From Caballeronia hypogeia (GTDB lineage Bacteria > Pseudomonadota > Gammaproteobacteria > Burkholderiales > Burkholderiaceae), in assembly GCF_001544875.2 (NCBI RefSeq), contig NZ_FCOA02000031.1, positions 1-64,000 on the forward strand: a stretch of 64,000 nt of DNA, given 5' to 3'. The translations under genes and the position numbers were made by a program. The notes under the pieces were generated by a model. That model did not search any database and had not been told where the DNA came from. It worked only from the letters and a program-made list of their open reading frames with translations. This document shows positions 53,282-62,249 of this stretch, one piece after another (the first letter of the stretch is position 1; each line of letters opens with the position of its first letter).

Positions 53282-54664
53282 ATGCCGTCCCTGCAGAATC
53301 TGAAACAACTTCCCAACCGCCCACTGTGGTATGAAGACTCGCCTGCGCGCGATGCGCTGACAGGAGCGGAACAAGCCGATGTCGCGATCATTGGCTCAGG
53401 CTATACAGGGCTTTGGACCGCATACTATTTGCTCAAATCGCAACCTTCCCTGAAGGTCGTGCTGCTGGAGCGGGAGACGGTCGGATTTGGCGCTTCCGGG
53501 CGCAACGGTGGGTGGGCTTCCGCGATTTTCCCGATTTCGTTGTCACGTGTTGCGGAGATGTATTCGCATGCTGCCGCGCTGCACCTGCAGCAAGCGATGA
53601 ACCAGACAGTGGACGAAATCGGCCGCGTGCTTTCCAGCGAAGGCATTGATGCGGATTACGCCAAACAGGGCTTTCTATCTCTCGCGCGTACCCGTCCTCA
53701 GTTTGATCGCATTCGGGCGTCGGTCGACGCTTCGGTTCGCTTCGGATTGCCGGAGCAATGGCGCGCGTTGGACGCAGCAGAAGCTTCCTCGCGGATTGGC
53801 GCCGATCATGTGCTTGGCGGCCTCTACACCGAGCACTGCGCGCTGATTCATCCAGGCAAGCTGGTTCGAGGCCTTGCCGCGGTGGTGGAACGGATGGGCG
53901 CGCGGATCTACGAAAAATCGCCCGCCATCAGCATTGCCCCTGGACATGTACGGACGCTGCAGGGTGAGGTGAGAGCCCGAACCGTCGTGCGTGCGACCGA
54001 GGCATTTTCCTGCCAGTTGCCGGAGTTTCGGCGCTCGGTTATTCCGCTTTATTCGCTGGTTCTGGCGACGGAGCCCTTGCCGCAGGCGTTGCGCCAACGG
54101 CTGGGTCTCGACCATCGCCTTGCGTTCAACGACATGCGCCACCTTCGAGTCTACGGACAGGTGACAGCGAACGGTCGGCTGGTGTTTGGCGGACGCGGGG
54201 CACCTTATCGCCTGGGCTCCAGGATCTCGCCCGAAGACGATCTGGTTGACAAGGTTCACGCCAATATTTACGCCGCTTTGCTCGAGTTCTTTCCTGACCT
54301 GGCAGACGCTCAGATTACCCATCGCTGGGGCGGAGCGCTGGGCGTGGCACGCGACTGGTGCCCCACCGTCAGCATGGACAAGCAAAAGCGCATCGCCTGG
54401 GCTGGCAACTACGTTGGCGATGGCGTTGCAACCAGCAATCTTGCCGGCCGTATCCTGCGCAATCTGATCCTCGATCAAGACGACGAAATCAACAGACTGC
54501 CTGTGGTGAATCATCGCTCGCCTGCATGGGAACACGAGCCATTGCGATGGCTTGGTATCAATGGTGGTCTGACAGCGGCCGGATTCTGTGATTTCGAAGA
54601 GCGGATAACCAACCATCCATCGCGCACGGCACAGCTGTTGGAAAAGCTGACTGGCGCTCATTGA
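53282..54664 (+). CDS. DAO-type FAD oxidoreductase (1)
   Basis: 460 residues from ATG 53282 (MPSLQNLKQLPNRPLWYED); an upstream in-frame extension lacks a ribosome site. The FAD motif ADVAIIGSGYTGLWTAYYLLKSQPSLKVVLLERETVGFGASGRNGGWASAIF carries GxGxxG and the ASGRNGG signature. The C-terminal flavin contact is WAGNYVGDGVATSNLAGRI. It is related to PuuB-type amine oxidases. It precedes the small cupin by 13 bp and lies between the two ALDH genes. Substrate unknown. Confidence 0.9.
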   Translation: MPSLQNLKQLPNRPLWYEDSPARDALTGAEQADVAIIGSGYTGLWTAYYLLKSQPSLKVVLLERETVGFGASGRNGGWASAIFPISLSRVAEMYSHAAALHLQQAMNQTVDEIGRVLSSEGIDADYAKQGFLSLARTRPQFDRIRASVDASVRFGLPEQWRALDAAEASSRIGADHVLGGLYTEHCALIHPGKLVRGLAAVVERMGARIYEKSPAISIAPGHVRTLQGEVRARTVVRATEAFSCQLPEFRRSVIPLYSLVLATEPLPQALRQRLGLDHRLAFNDMRHLRVYGQVTANGRLVFGGRGAPYRLGSRISPEDDLVDKVHANIYAALLEFFPDLADAQITHRWGGALGVARDWCPTVSMDKQKRIAWAGNYVGDGVATSNLAGRILRNLILDQDDEINRLPVVNHRSPAWEHEPLRWLGINGGLTAAGFCDFEERITNHPSRTAQLLEKLTGAH

Positions 54665-54677
54665 AAAGGAGTAGAAC

Positions 54678-55028
54678 GTGGGCCGATTCACCATTGTCAA
54701 AGCCGCAGATATCGCTTCGGCTCAGCTTTCCGCGGCGGGCCAGAGAGCTGGAGCCGATAGCGGCGATCCCCAACTCGCGGTGAAGAAACTTGCACCCGAC
54801 GCAGTTGGCAACCTGGGCATTTGGGAATGCCAGCCAGGAGGCTGGCCGGTTATCAATCGTCCGGACACCGAGTTCACTTACATCATCTCAGGCCGAGCCA
54901 ATCTGACAGACGACTCGACGGGTGAAGTCGTCGAGATCACTGGCGGTGACCTCGTTATCTTGCCGCCGGGGTGGACGGGGCGATGGGATATCTTGGAGCC
55001 GGTTCGCAAGGTTTACGCGATCTATTAA
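54678..55028 (+). CDS. Small cupin-domain protein
   Basis: 116 residues with a GTG start at 54678 after AAAAGGAG. Single cupin_3-type barrel: IWECQPGGWPVINRPDTEFTYIISGRANLTDDSTGEVVEITGGDLVILPPGWTGRWDILEPVRKVYAIY. It is coupled to the FAD oxidoreductase upstream. It is the third small cupin of this type in the window. Confidence 0.87.
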   Translation: MGRFTIVKAADIASAQLSAAGQRAGADSGDPQLAVKKLAPDAVGNLGIWECQPGGWPVINRPDTEFTYIISGRANLTDDSTGEVVEITGGDLVILPPGWTGRWDILEPVRKVYAIY

Positions 55029-55485
55029 GCGATCAGGACGGGGGGGAATCTACTGAATGAATTGCTGCTCGACACGTTGTGTGTGGTCGAGCAGACAGGT
55101 TTTCCATGCACCCCGTCAATTCATGGTCGGTGCGGGCCGTGGGGAGCGGGTGAAATACTGCTCCGAATCCCACGGATAATGCACGACTCAGTTCCAGTAC
55201 CTCATCCTCAAGAACGCGAACGGCGTATCCATCGTCGCGATCTCTCGTCAACGTCAATTGCGCCGACGATTCCGCGCGACGCCAGCGTGCGCTGCGGGAG
55301 CGCCGCATCAGACTCTTAAGTGACGAAGCTCGGTGAGCATTGCCGGGCAGTCGACGTTGTCTCGCGAGCGCGTCGATCCACTCCCGACTCTGATGGTTCG
55401 CTCGTCTGCTGCAACTTCGACAGGCTGGCCAAACAGTTTTCAGCACCGATCTCTTACCGACTCACACATTCGACAGGGAAACATT
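55029..55485. other. Intergenic region with a hairpin between cupin and ALDH 2
   Basis: 457 bp without a credible gene. CTGCTCGA (55066-55073) and TCGAGCAG (55086-55093) form an 8-bp stem 38 bp after the cupin stop. It could be a terminator or attenuator; no T-tract. A 137-codon frame on the minus strand has no recognisable features. Confidence 0.45.
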
Positions 55486-56961
55486 ATGCGAAACGACCTT
55501 TACATCGACGGCAAGTGGGTCAAGCCCGTCAACGGCGAGACGCGCAACGTCATCAATCCGGCAACGGAAGAAGTCCTTCAGATCATCAGTGCAGCCTCTG
55601 CTGAAGACGTGGACATCGCCGTCAAGGCCGCGCGTCGTGCGTTCGACCAGGATGGCTGGCCTAAACTCAGCGGCGCGCAGCGCGCCAAATATCTTCGCGC
55701 GATCGCGAAAGGCATCCGCAATCGACAGGAAGACATCGCTCGCCTGGAAACGCTCGATAACGGCAAGCCGTTTCCAGAAGCAATGTGGGATGTCGGCGAC
55801 GCGGCTGGGTGCTTTGAATACTATGCCGGTCTCGCAGAGCAACTGGACGACCACCCGGAAGAGAAGATTGAAATCTCGGACGGCCGATTCACTTCGAAGG
55901 CCGTCAAGGAACCCATCGGTGTCGCGGGCGCAATCATTCCGTGGAACTACCCCTTGCTCATGGCGGCATGGAAGGTCGCGCCGGCCCTCGCAGCCGGTTG
56001 TACTGTCGTCCTCAAGCCCGCTGAAATCACGTCGCTGACGGCATTGGAGCTGGCAGCAATCGCACATGAAGCTGAACTGCCGGCGGGCGTGTTGAACATT
56101 CTGACTGGCTCTGGCTCGGTAGCCGGTCAGGCAATCATCGACCACAAGGGTGTGGATAAGCTCGCCTTCACCGGCTCGGGTCCGATCGGCTCGCAAATCA
56201 TGGCGGCCGCTGCTCGTGACATCAAACGTGTGAGCCTGGAGCTGGGTGGCAAGTCGCCTTTCGTCGTGTTTGACGATGCCGACATCGAGAAGGCTGTTGA
56301 ATGGATCATGTTCGGCATCTTCTGGAACCAGGGGCAAGTCTGCTCGGCTACCTCGCGGGTCCTCGTGCAGAAAGGGATCTACGAAAAGTTGCTGCAGCGG
56401 TTGGTCGAAGAAACGGATCGCATTAGGATTGGCAACGGCCTGGACGACGGTGTGCTTCTCGGACCGCTCGTCTCGAAGCGCCAGCACGAGCAGGTCGTTG
56501 CAGCCATCGAGGCAGCGAAGGCTGCGGGTGCGACGGTCGCGGCGGGTGGAACACGTCCTGATGGGTTCGACAAGGGCTACTATCTGCGCCCAACGGTTTT
56601 GACGGATGTTCCGCTTGAAAGCGATGCATGGGTCGAAGAGATTTTTGGCCCTGTTGTCTGCGTACGTCCGTTCGAGACTGAGGAAGAGGCCGTGGAGCTC
56701 GCTAATGACTCGCGTTTCGGCCTGGCAGCCGCGGTAATGTCGAAGAACGACGCACGGGCGGAGCGTGTCGCTGCCGCGTTTCGTGCCGGTATCGTCTGGA
56801 TTAATTGCTCGCAACCGACGTTCACGGAAGCGCCGTGGGGCGGGTACAAGCAATCGGGTATCGGGCGCGAACTTGGCCGCTGGGGACTCGATAACTATCT
56901 CGAAACGAAGCAGGTCACCAAGTTCGTCAGCGAAGAACCGTGGGGCTGGTACATCAAATAA
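55486..56961 (+). CDS. Betaine-aldehyde-dehydrogenase-like ALDH (2)
   Basis: 491 residues from ATG 55486 (MRNDLYIDGKWVKPV). It is visibly similar along its whole length to the ALDH at 51631, with the same IIPWNYPLLMAAWKVAPALAAGCT, WNQGQVCSATSR (Cys286) and APWGGYKQSGIGRELG blocks, and the end WGWYIK. They look like a duplicated pair that diverged. It probably acts on a related aldehyde. Confidence 0.93.
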   Translation: MRNDLYIDGKWVKPVNGETRNVINPATEEVLQIISAASAEDVDIAVKAARRAFDQDGWPKLSGAQRAKYLRAIAKGIRNRQEDIARLETLDNGKPFPEAMWDVGDAAGCFEYYAGLAEQLDDHPEEKIEISDGRFTSKAVKEPIGVAGAIIPWNYPLLMAAWKVAPALAAGCTVVLKPAEITSLTALELAAIAHEAELPAGVLNILTGSGSVAGQAIIDHKGVDKLAFTGSGPIGSQIMAAAARDIKRVSLELGGKSPFVVFDDADIEKAVEWIMFGIFWNQGQVCSATSRVLVQKGIYEKLLQRLVEETDRIRIGNGLDDGVLLGPLVSKRQHEQVVAAIEAAKAAGATVAAGGTRPDGFDKGYYLRPTVLTDVPLESDAWVEEIFGPVVCVRPFETEEEAVELANDSRFGLAAAVMSKNDARAERVAAAFRAGIVWINCSQPTFTEAPWGGYKQSGIGRELGRWGLDNYLETKQVTKFVSEEPWGWYIK

Positions 56962-57419
56962 CCCAGCTCGATGAAGAAAATCAAAAGGTGCGGGACCGCG
57001 GCCAGGCCGCTGTCTCGTAGCTGCACAAGGACTTGGTCTGACTGATTTGAGGGAGGCATTCCCCCGCCCCTCAGTTAGAGGGCACTGCGTCTTCGAAAGG
57101 TTCGGGCAACGCTGAGGCGGGGCCCGTTGCTGTTCGGGCGAATTTCCGCAAGCGCGCGATATCGACGCGACTCTTTTACGCTGATTGCGACGGCTTCGCG
57201 CGACGTAATCAGGCCATCCCTCGAATGTAGATCCCCATTCCACGAGAACCTTTGTCGAGACAGAGGAAAACCGTCCAACCCAGCGCGAAACTCTTACGCA
57301 AACCTAATCAAGGCTAGGGTTTTCCCTGCGAGATTTGGCCGTCTCGCGGTTCTATGTGAGTACTCCATTCGCGCAAATCCAAAATTTCTTTGAAAAGAAA
57401 AAAACAATCGGAATTTTTC
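56962..57419. other. Intergenic region upstream of promoter C
   Basis: 458 bp with no gene seen. TTTCTTTGAAAAGAAA (57385-57400) is a perfect 7-bp inverted repeat with a two-base spacer, lying 20 bp upstream of the -35 of promoter C; it may be an additional operator. Confidence 0.5.
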
Positions 57420-57448
57420 TTGAAAAAATTTTGGCCGAATTTTATAGT
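57420..57448 (+). promoter_or_regulatory. Shared-type promoter C (FAD oxidase/DapA-like operon)
   Basis: TTGAAA (57420-57425), spacer AAATTTTGGCCGAATTT (17 bp), TATAGT (57443-57448). TTTTTCTTGAAAAAATTTTG is shared exactly with promoter B up to and including the core. It lies 157 bp before the oxidase start. Confidence 0.75.
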
Positions 57449-57605
57449 GGAAACACGCTGCAGGATTTCGATGAGTTCGCAGTCACAGAACTGTGGTTCA
57501 CACCAGGATCGACGCTCGGAGACGCCCGGCGGAGAAGGCCTACCGGACAAATGGATCTGTTCGGCGCCGAAACTAAAGCAATAGGTTTATTTAAGGAGAA
57601 AAGAG

Positions 57606-58952
57606 TTGGCCGCAAGAGCGTTGAGCGAGCGCATCCTGATCGATCCGCCGCATGAAGAGCCCACAGTGTCCGGCTGGTACCTTACCTCAGGCCCGGAACT
57701 GCCTTTGAATCGTCTGACGCGCGATGTAACGTGCGACTGTCTTGTAATTGGCGCGGGTTGGATGGGCCTGCATGCGGCCCGCCGCTACGCGGAGCTTCGC
57801 CCGGATGCGAAGGTCGTGCTGGTGGATGCGGGTCGTATTGGAAACAACGCATCCGGCCGCTGCATGGGCTTCGCGATCGATCTTGCCCACAATCCGCGAA
57901 ACCAGAATTTTGCCGAGGACGAAAAGGGCAACAGTGAGGAGCTATACGTCAACCTCGAAGGTAACGCGTACCTCAAGAACGCGGTGGAAGAACTGGGCGT
58001 CGAGTGCGACTGGGATCCGCAGGGCAAGTATCACAGCGCTGCTACCGACGGTGGCGTTCAGGATCTCCGCAACTTTGCGAAAGCCCTTGATCGAATGGGG
58101 CAGAAGTACCGCTGGGTCGAAGCAGGTGAGATGCGTGAGATGACGGGAAGCAAGCACTATATCAAGGCGCTTCATCACCCCGGCACCATTCTGCTTCAGC
58201 CCGCCAAGTACTTGAAGAACGCCGCGCGCGCGCTTCCGAAGAACGTCTCAGTCTACGAAAACACGGCCATCAGGTCCGCCCAATTTGGCGACGTGCAGCA
58301 CGTCTTCGAGACCAAGGACGCGGTCATCAAGGCGTCGAAAGTCATTATCTGTGCTGCGGGCTACCTGACGAAGTTCGGCTTCTATCGCAACTCCGCGATT
58401 CCTGTCTACACGTTCGCAAGCATGACACGCGAACTGACGGAAAGTGAGCTCAAGCGCGTCGGAAATCAAAGCGCGTACGGATTGATCCCGGCCAACAGCT
58501 TCGGAACGACGGTTCGACGCACGCTCGACAACCGACTGCTGCTACGAAACGTGTATGCGTACGCGAACAACTTCAAGACGTCGCTCGATGATGTCATGCG
58601 CGCGCGCATCCAGCAGCAAGTCGCATTCGACAGACGCTGGCCCGAACTGTCTGCTATGGGATTCGAGTCAAGCTGGGGCGGCCTCCTGACCTTGTCTCAA
58701 AACGGCGGGATGGTGTGGGGTGAGTTGGCGAAGAATGTCTACGGCGCCGCGTTCTGCAATGGAACGGGCGTTTCGCGGGGCACGGCTTTTGGCAAGTCCA
58801 TCGCGGAGCTCGCCAACGGAAAGAGTTCGCGGACGATCGACATTCTCAAGTCGCGAGCGACTCCGGCCCGCGCGTATCCGAAAATCATCACGTCGGTGGG
58901 CGTGAACTACGTAACGGGCAAGCGCTTCAAAGAAGCTGGTCTCGAAGTCTAA
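57606..58952 (+). CDS. DAO-type FAD oxidoreductase (2)
   Basis: 448 residues with a TTG start at 57606, well placed after AAGGAGAAAAGAG. The FAD motif GAGWMG is at residues 49-54, in CDCLVIGAGWMGLHAARRYAELRPDAKVVLVDAGRIGNNASGRCMGFAIDL. The usual ASGRNGG is ASGRCMG here. The C-terminal part includes YGAAFCNGTGVSRGTAFGKSIAELA. It is more divergent from PuuB than the oxidase at 53282. A DapA-like gene follows 17 bp later, so its product could feed that enzyme. Confidence 0.88.
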   Translation: MAARALSERILIDPPHEEPTVSGWYLTSGPELPLNRLTRDVTCDCLVIGAGWMGLHAARRYAELRPDAKVVLVDAGRIGNNASGRCMGFAIDLAHNPRNQNFAEDEKGNSEELYVNLEGNAYLKNAVEELGVECDWDPQGKYHSAATDGGVQDLRNFAKALDRMGQKYRWVEAGEMREMTGSKHYIKALHHPGTILLQPAKYLKNAARALPKNVSVYENTAIRSAQFGDVQHVFETKDAVIKASKVIICAAGYLTKFGFYRNSAIPVYTFASMTRELTESELKRVGNQSAYGLIPANSFGTTVRRTLDNRLLLRNVYAYANNFKTSLDDVMRARIQQQVAFDRRWPELSAMGFESSWGGLLTLSQNGGMVWGELAKNVYGAAFCNGTGVSRGTAFGKSIAELANGKSSRTIDILKSRATPARAYPKIITSVGVNYVTGKRFKEAGLEV

Positions 58953-58969
58953 ATTCAATGGAGTAGGAA

Positions 58970-59842
58970 ATGGCGGAACTTGTTGGTGTCAATCTCGCAA
59001 TGCAAACCCCGTTCAATGAAGACGGGACGATCGACTATCGAACTTTCGAAGACCTCGTCGACCGCTATATCGACGCTGGTGTTCACGGTATCGTGTTCGG
59101 CTCAGGTACGGGGCAGCATCCGTACCTGACCGAAGAAGAGTGCAATAAGCTGTATGAACTGGGTGCCAAGCGGGTTCAGGGGCGCTGTAATGTCATCTGT
59201 CAGACGTCGGCACTGAACGTGGACGAAGTCATCCGTCGCTCCAAGCATGCAGAGTCGATCGGCGCAAATGCCATCATGGTATTGCCGCCGTATTTCGAAG
59301 GGCCGTCGGACGACGACGGACTCTTCGAGTTCTACAAGGAAGTTGATGCCTCGATCGGGATCGACATCATCGGTTACAACATTCCCCAAGCGACTGGCAT
59401 TGCTGTCTCGCCGTCGCTTCTGAAGCGGCTTGTTGAACTTCCGAACTACAACTACATCAAGGACAGCGCTGGTGACATCACTACTCACCAGGAGTTCATT
59501 TCCACTGGCGCCAACGTTCTCAACGGTTGTGATCCGACCACCATTTTCGCGTTTCTGGCTGGTGCAAAAGGCGCGATCTGGGGCGCGGCCAACTTCCTGC
59601 CTACCGAAGCAGTGAAGCTCTACAACCTGGTCCAATCTGGAGACGTATCCGCAGCCTTCACGCTCTGGCACAAGATGCTTCCGTCGCTGTTGTTCATTTG
59701 GCGGACGGAATACGTCGCATCGGTTCTCCATGCCTCGAAACTGCGAGGATTCGGAACAGGTCGAGTGCGGAAGCCGCTGCGCGCACTGTCAAAGGATCAC
59801 GCGGAAGGGCTTCGCAAGGCACTGGCTACGTTGGAAGGCTGA
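58970..59842 (+). CDS. DapA-family (dihydrodipicolinate synthase-like) lyase/aldolase
   Basis: 290 residues, with start after ATGGAGTAGGAA. It is a class I aldolase TIM barrel: the substrate loop FGSGTGQHPYLTEEE, PPYFEGPSDDDGLFEFY, catalytic Tyr136 in GYNIPQATG and Schiff-base Lys164 in YIKDSAGD. In Escherichia coli DapA an Arg follows the Tyr motif (YNVPSRTG); here it is Ala141, so it is unlikely to make dihydrodipicolinate. Relatives act on sialic acid, keto-deoxy sugar acids or pyrroline-4-hydroxy-2-carboxylate. The context (FAD oxidase, semialdehyde dehydrogenase) recalls hydroxyproline-type routes, but this is only an analogy. Confidence 0.9.
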   Translation: MAELVGVNLAMQTPFNEDGTIDYRTFEDLVDRYIDAGVHGIVFGSGTGQHPYLTEEECNKLYELGAKRVQGRCNVICQTSALNVDEVIRRSKHAESIGANAIMVLPPYFEGPSDDDGLFEFYKEVDASIGIDIIGYNIPQATGIAVSPSLLKRLVELPNYNYIKDSAGDITTHQEFISTGANVLNGCDPTTIFAFLAGAKGAIWGAANFLPTEAVKLYNLVQSGDVSAAFTLWHKMLPSLLFIWRTEYVASVLHASKLRGFGTGRVRKPLRALSKDHAEGLRKALATLEG

Positions 59843-60303
59843 TGCTGAAAAGCCGAGGGCGGCCGGTTGCCCTCGGCTATTGTCATCCCCGTGCTTTGCT
59901 GCTGCGAAGGATTATTAGATTCACGTAGTAGTTCTGACTAAATGGACGCTAGATATTTTTTCCAGTCGTCCGTGGGAGCGTTTCGCTCAAGGACATTACG
60001 GCGACCGCTATCAGCATCCGATTCTCTGCACGTCGTGGACATCCGCGATCTGGGCCTTGTAGTTGCGACTTCGCTCGAGTAGCGTCCAGACTCTGTCAAG
60101 GCGTGCGCCTACGAAATCGTCCTCATGCACCCCAGTCGGTGTATTGATAGGTGTTGCAAGGGCGACATGCTTGCCTCCTCGCCGCCGTTGGTGGTTGATA
60201 AGAGGCTAATTGACCAAGTCTTGATCACCGTGCGCATCGCGTGAGGCGGGGGCTGGACTTGAGCACCCTGGCTGCCTGGCCAGGATCGAGTTTGGAGTTT
60301 GAA
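59843..60303. other. Intergenic region between DapA-like gene and dehydrogenase
   Basis: 461 bp. Apart from the terminator listed at 59851-59878, no gene or clear promoter motif is seen; the shared AAATTTT promoter core is absent. Confidence 0.5.
59851..59878 (+). terminator. Terminator-like hairpin after the DapA-like gene
   Basis: AGCCGAGGGC, loop GGCCGGTT, GCCCTCGGCT: a perfect 10-bp stem starting 8 bp after the stop codon, followed by ATTGTC. The T-tract is poor but the stem is strong. Confidence 0.7.
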
Positions 60304-61827
60304 ATGAACGTAGTAAGCGAAAAGGCGGACCTCTCGGTCAAAACGGTCAGCCACTTTATCAGTGGCCAAGTCGTCGCTCCGTCGAACGACCGATTCAAAG
60401 ATATTTTTAATCCGGCCACTGGAGAAGTCACGGGTGCTGTCGCTCTGGCGTCGGTCGAAGAAGTCAACAGCGCGGTGCAGGCTGCCACCGCGGCGTTTCC
60501 GAGCTGGAGCGAGATGGCACCGCTGAAGCGTGCTCGGATCCTCTTCAAGTTCAAAGAGTTGCTCAACAAACACCAGGACGAACTCGCGATGCTCATCACT
60601 CGCGAGCACGGCAAGGTGTTCACCGATGCGCAAGGTGAAGTCGTCCGCGGCATCGAAGTCGTCGAATTCGCCTGCGGTATTCCGAATCTGCTGAAGACCG
60701 ACTTCACGGATCAGATTGGCGGTGGCATCGACAACTGGAATCTGCGTCAGCCGCTCGGCGTCGTGGCGGGCATCACGCCGTTCAACTTTCCGGTCATGGT
60801 ACCGATGTGGATGTTCCCGGTGGCGCTCGCTTGCGGCAATACGTTCATTTTGAAGCCCTCGGAGCGTGACCCTTCAGCTTCTTTGCGTCTCGCCGAGTTG
60901 CTCACGGAAGCGGGGTTGCCCAACGGTGTGTTCAACGTGGTGAACGGCGACAAAGTCGCAGTGGACGCGCTCATCGAACATCCGGACGTGGCTGCCATTT
61001 CGTTCGTCGGCTCGACGCCGATTGCCGAGTACATCCACACGGAAGCCTCAAAGCGTGGCAAGCGCGTCCAGGCGCTCGGCGGCGCCAAGAATCATCTGGT
61101 TGTGATGCCTGACGCTGACCTCGACCGCGCGGTCGACGCTCTCATCGGCGCCGCATACGGCTCCGCGGGCGAGCGCTGCATGGCAATCTCGGTTGCGGTC
61201 GCTGTTGGCCAAACAGGCGACGAACTTATCGAAAAGCTGATTCCCCGCGTGGAATCGCTGGTCATCAAGAACGGCGAGAACCTTGACGCGGAGATGGGTC
61301 CGCTCGTCACGGCCGAGCACAAGGCGAAGGTCTCGGGTTACATCGAGGCGGGTGAAGCGGAGGGCGCGAAGCTCGTCGTGGATGGTCGTGTTCATCCGGT
61401 CGCTGCGGAGAATGGCTTTTTCATTGGCGGTACGCTGTTCGACGGTGTCCGCACGGACATGAAGATCTACAAGGAGGAAATTTTCGGGCCGGTCCTTGCA
61501 GTCATCCGCGTCCCGGACTTCGCCAGTGCGGTCAAGCTGATAAACGCGCACGAATTCGGCAACGGTGTGTCGCTGTACACGTCGGATGGTGGCGTGGCCC
61601 GAGCATTCACCCGTCAGATTCAAGTGGGGATGGTGGGTGTCAATGTGCCGATTCCGGTCCCGATGGCGTGGCACTCCTTCGGAGGCTGGAAAAAGTCACT
61701 CTTCGGTGACCACCATGCCTACGGGGAAGAAGGCATCCGCTTCTACACGCGGTACAAGAGCGTGATGCAGCGATGGCCCGATAGCATCAGTAAAGGTGCT
61801 GAATTCACGATGCCGGTTGCCAAATAA
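60304..61827 (+). CDS. Methylmalonate-semialdehyde dehydrogenase (CoA-acylating)-like
   Basis: 507 residues from ATG 60304. The family-specific regions [69 protein letters not shown] (the ALDH catalytic Glu is absent, as in this CoA-dependent family) and Cys292 in [11 protein letters not shown] are present. It converts methylmalonate or malonate semialdehyde to propionyl- or acetyl-CoA with CO2 release. It could finish the route of the cluster, or serve beta-alanine produced by the aminotransferase at 31653. Confidence 0.92.
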   Translation: MNVVSEKADLSVKTVSHFISGQVVAPSNDRFKDIFNPATGEVTGAVALASVEEVNSAVQAATAAFPSWSEMAPLKRARILFKFKELLNKHQDELAMLITREHGKVFTDAQGEVVRGIEVVEFACGIPNLLKTDFTDQIGGGIDNWNLRQPLGVVAGITPFNFPVMVPMWMFPVALACGNTFILKPSERDPSASLRLAELLTEAGLPNGVFNVVNGDKVAVDALIEHPDVAAISFVGSTPIAEYIHTEASKRGKRVQALGGAKNHLVVMPDADLDRAVDALIGAAYGSAGERCMAISVAVAVGQTGDELIEKLIPRVESLVIKNGENLDAEMGPLVTAEHKAKVSGYIEAGEAEGAKLVVDGRVHPVAAENGFFIGGTLFDGVRTDMKIYKEEIFGPVLAVIRVPDFASAVKLINAHEFGNGVSLYTSDGGVARAFTRQIQVGMVGVNVPIPVPMAWHSFGGWKKSLFGDHHAYGEEGIRFYTRYKSVMQRWPDSISKGAEFTMPVAK

Positions 61828-62033
61828 CTCCGGCATTACATGTTCAGCGGAGACTTGAGTTTCCTTGGAGTGGACTCACTGCGGGCAAGCGAGAAGCGTG
61901 AGTGCTTTTGGCCGGTGCCTCACTGAGGGGTGCCGGCCCCTTTTTAGCTCCAACAACTGGAAGCTCAACTCGGCGCGATGAACCCGAATCGGATACAGCC
62001 CATGCAACGTGCTAGTTCACTAGGAAAAGACCA
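61828..62033. other. Intergenic region containing a terminator
   Basis: Holds the terminator at 61910-61945; otherwise no feature seen. Confidence 0.5.
61910..61945 (+). terminator. Rho-independent terminator after the dehydrogenase
   Basis: An outer stem GGCCGG/CCGGCC encloses an inner CCTC/GAGG stem, followed by CCCC and TTTTT. It starts 83 bp after the stop codon. Confidence 0.75.
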
Positions 62034-62249
62034 ATGACACGTCCGAGTTTCCAGGATCGCATAACCTTTGAGCGACTCGCCGATGAGGGTGAGACTGCTT
62101 TGGCCGATCGAGTTGTGGAGGATGCTCGCAACTCCTTCCGGGCGAGAAGAACTACGTCGTTGTGCCGAACCGAGACAGTCGCCAGTACTGGAGCCGAGGA
62201 ATTCGATTGGCTCGATAAGGCGAGTCCGTTTGCGCAGGCTGATTTCTAA
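62034..62249 (+). CDS. Small hypothetical frame, possibly a broken gene
   Basis: 71 codons beginning MTRPSFQDRITFERLADEGETALADRV after AGGAAAAGACCA, a reasonable ribosome site. From about codon 35 protein-like text moves to another frame (LLPGEKNYVVVPNRDSRQYW), and a further run, TLAYRRSSAEIERLHPM, lies downstream to about 62422. It may be the decayed remains of one gene. No family could be recognised. Confidence 0.35.
   Translation: MTRPSFQDRITFERLADEGETALADRVVEDARNSFRARRTTSLCRTETVASTGAEEFDWLDKASPFAQADF

Noticed and set aside
55033-55446. A 137-codon minus-strand frame in the gap before ALDH 2
   Set aside because: No ribosome site, domain or neighbour support; likely chance.
55462-57243. 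A 593-codon minus-strand frame opposite the second ALDH
   Set aside because: Longer than the true gene, but the plus-strand ALDH has all catalytic motifs and a ribosome site; the minus frame has none.
57385-57448. Reading the A/T-rich tracts before promoter C as a terminator of the ALDH gene
   Set aside because: There is no GC-rich stem, and the spacing and hexamers match promoters A and B.
58970-59842. Annotation as dapA for lysine biosynthesis
   Set aside because: Key carboxylate-binding Arg is missing and the gene is in a catabolic operon.
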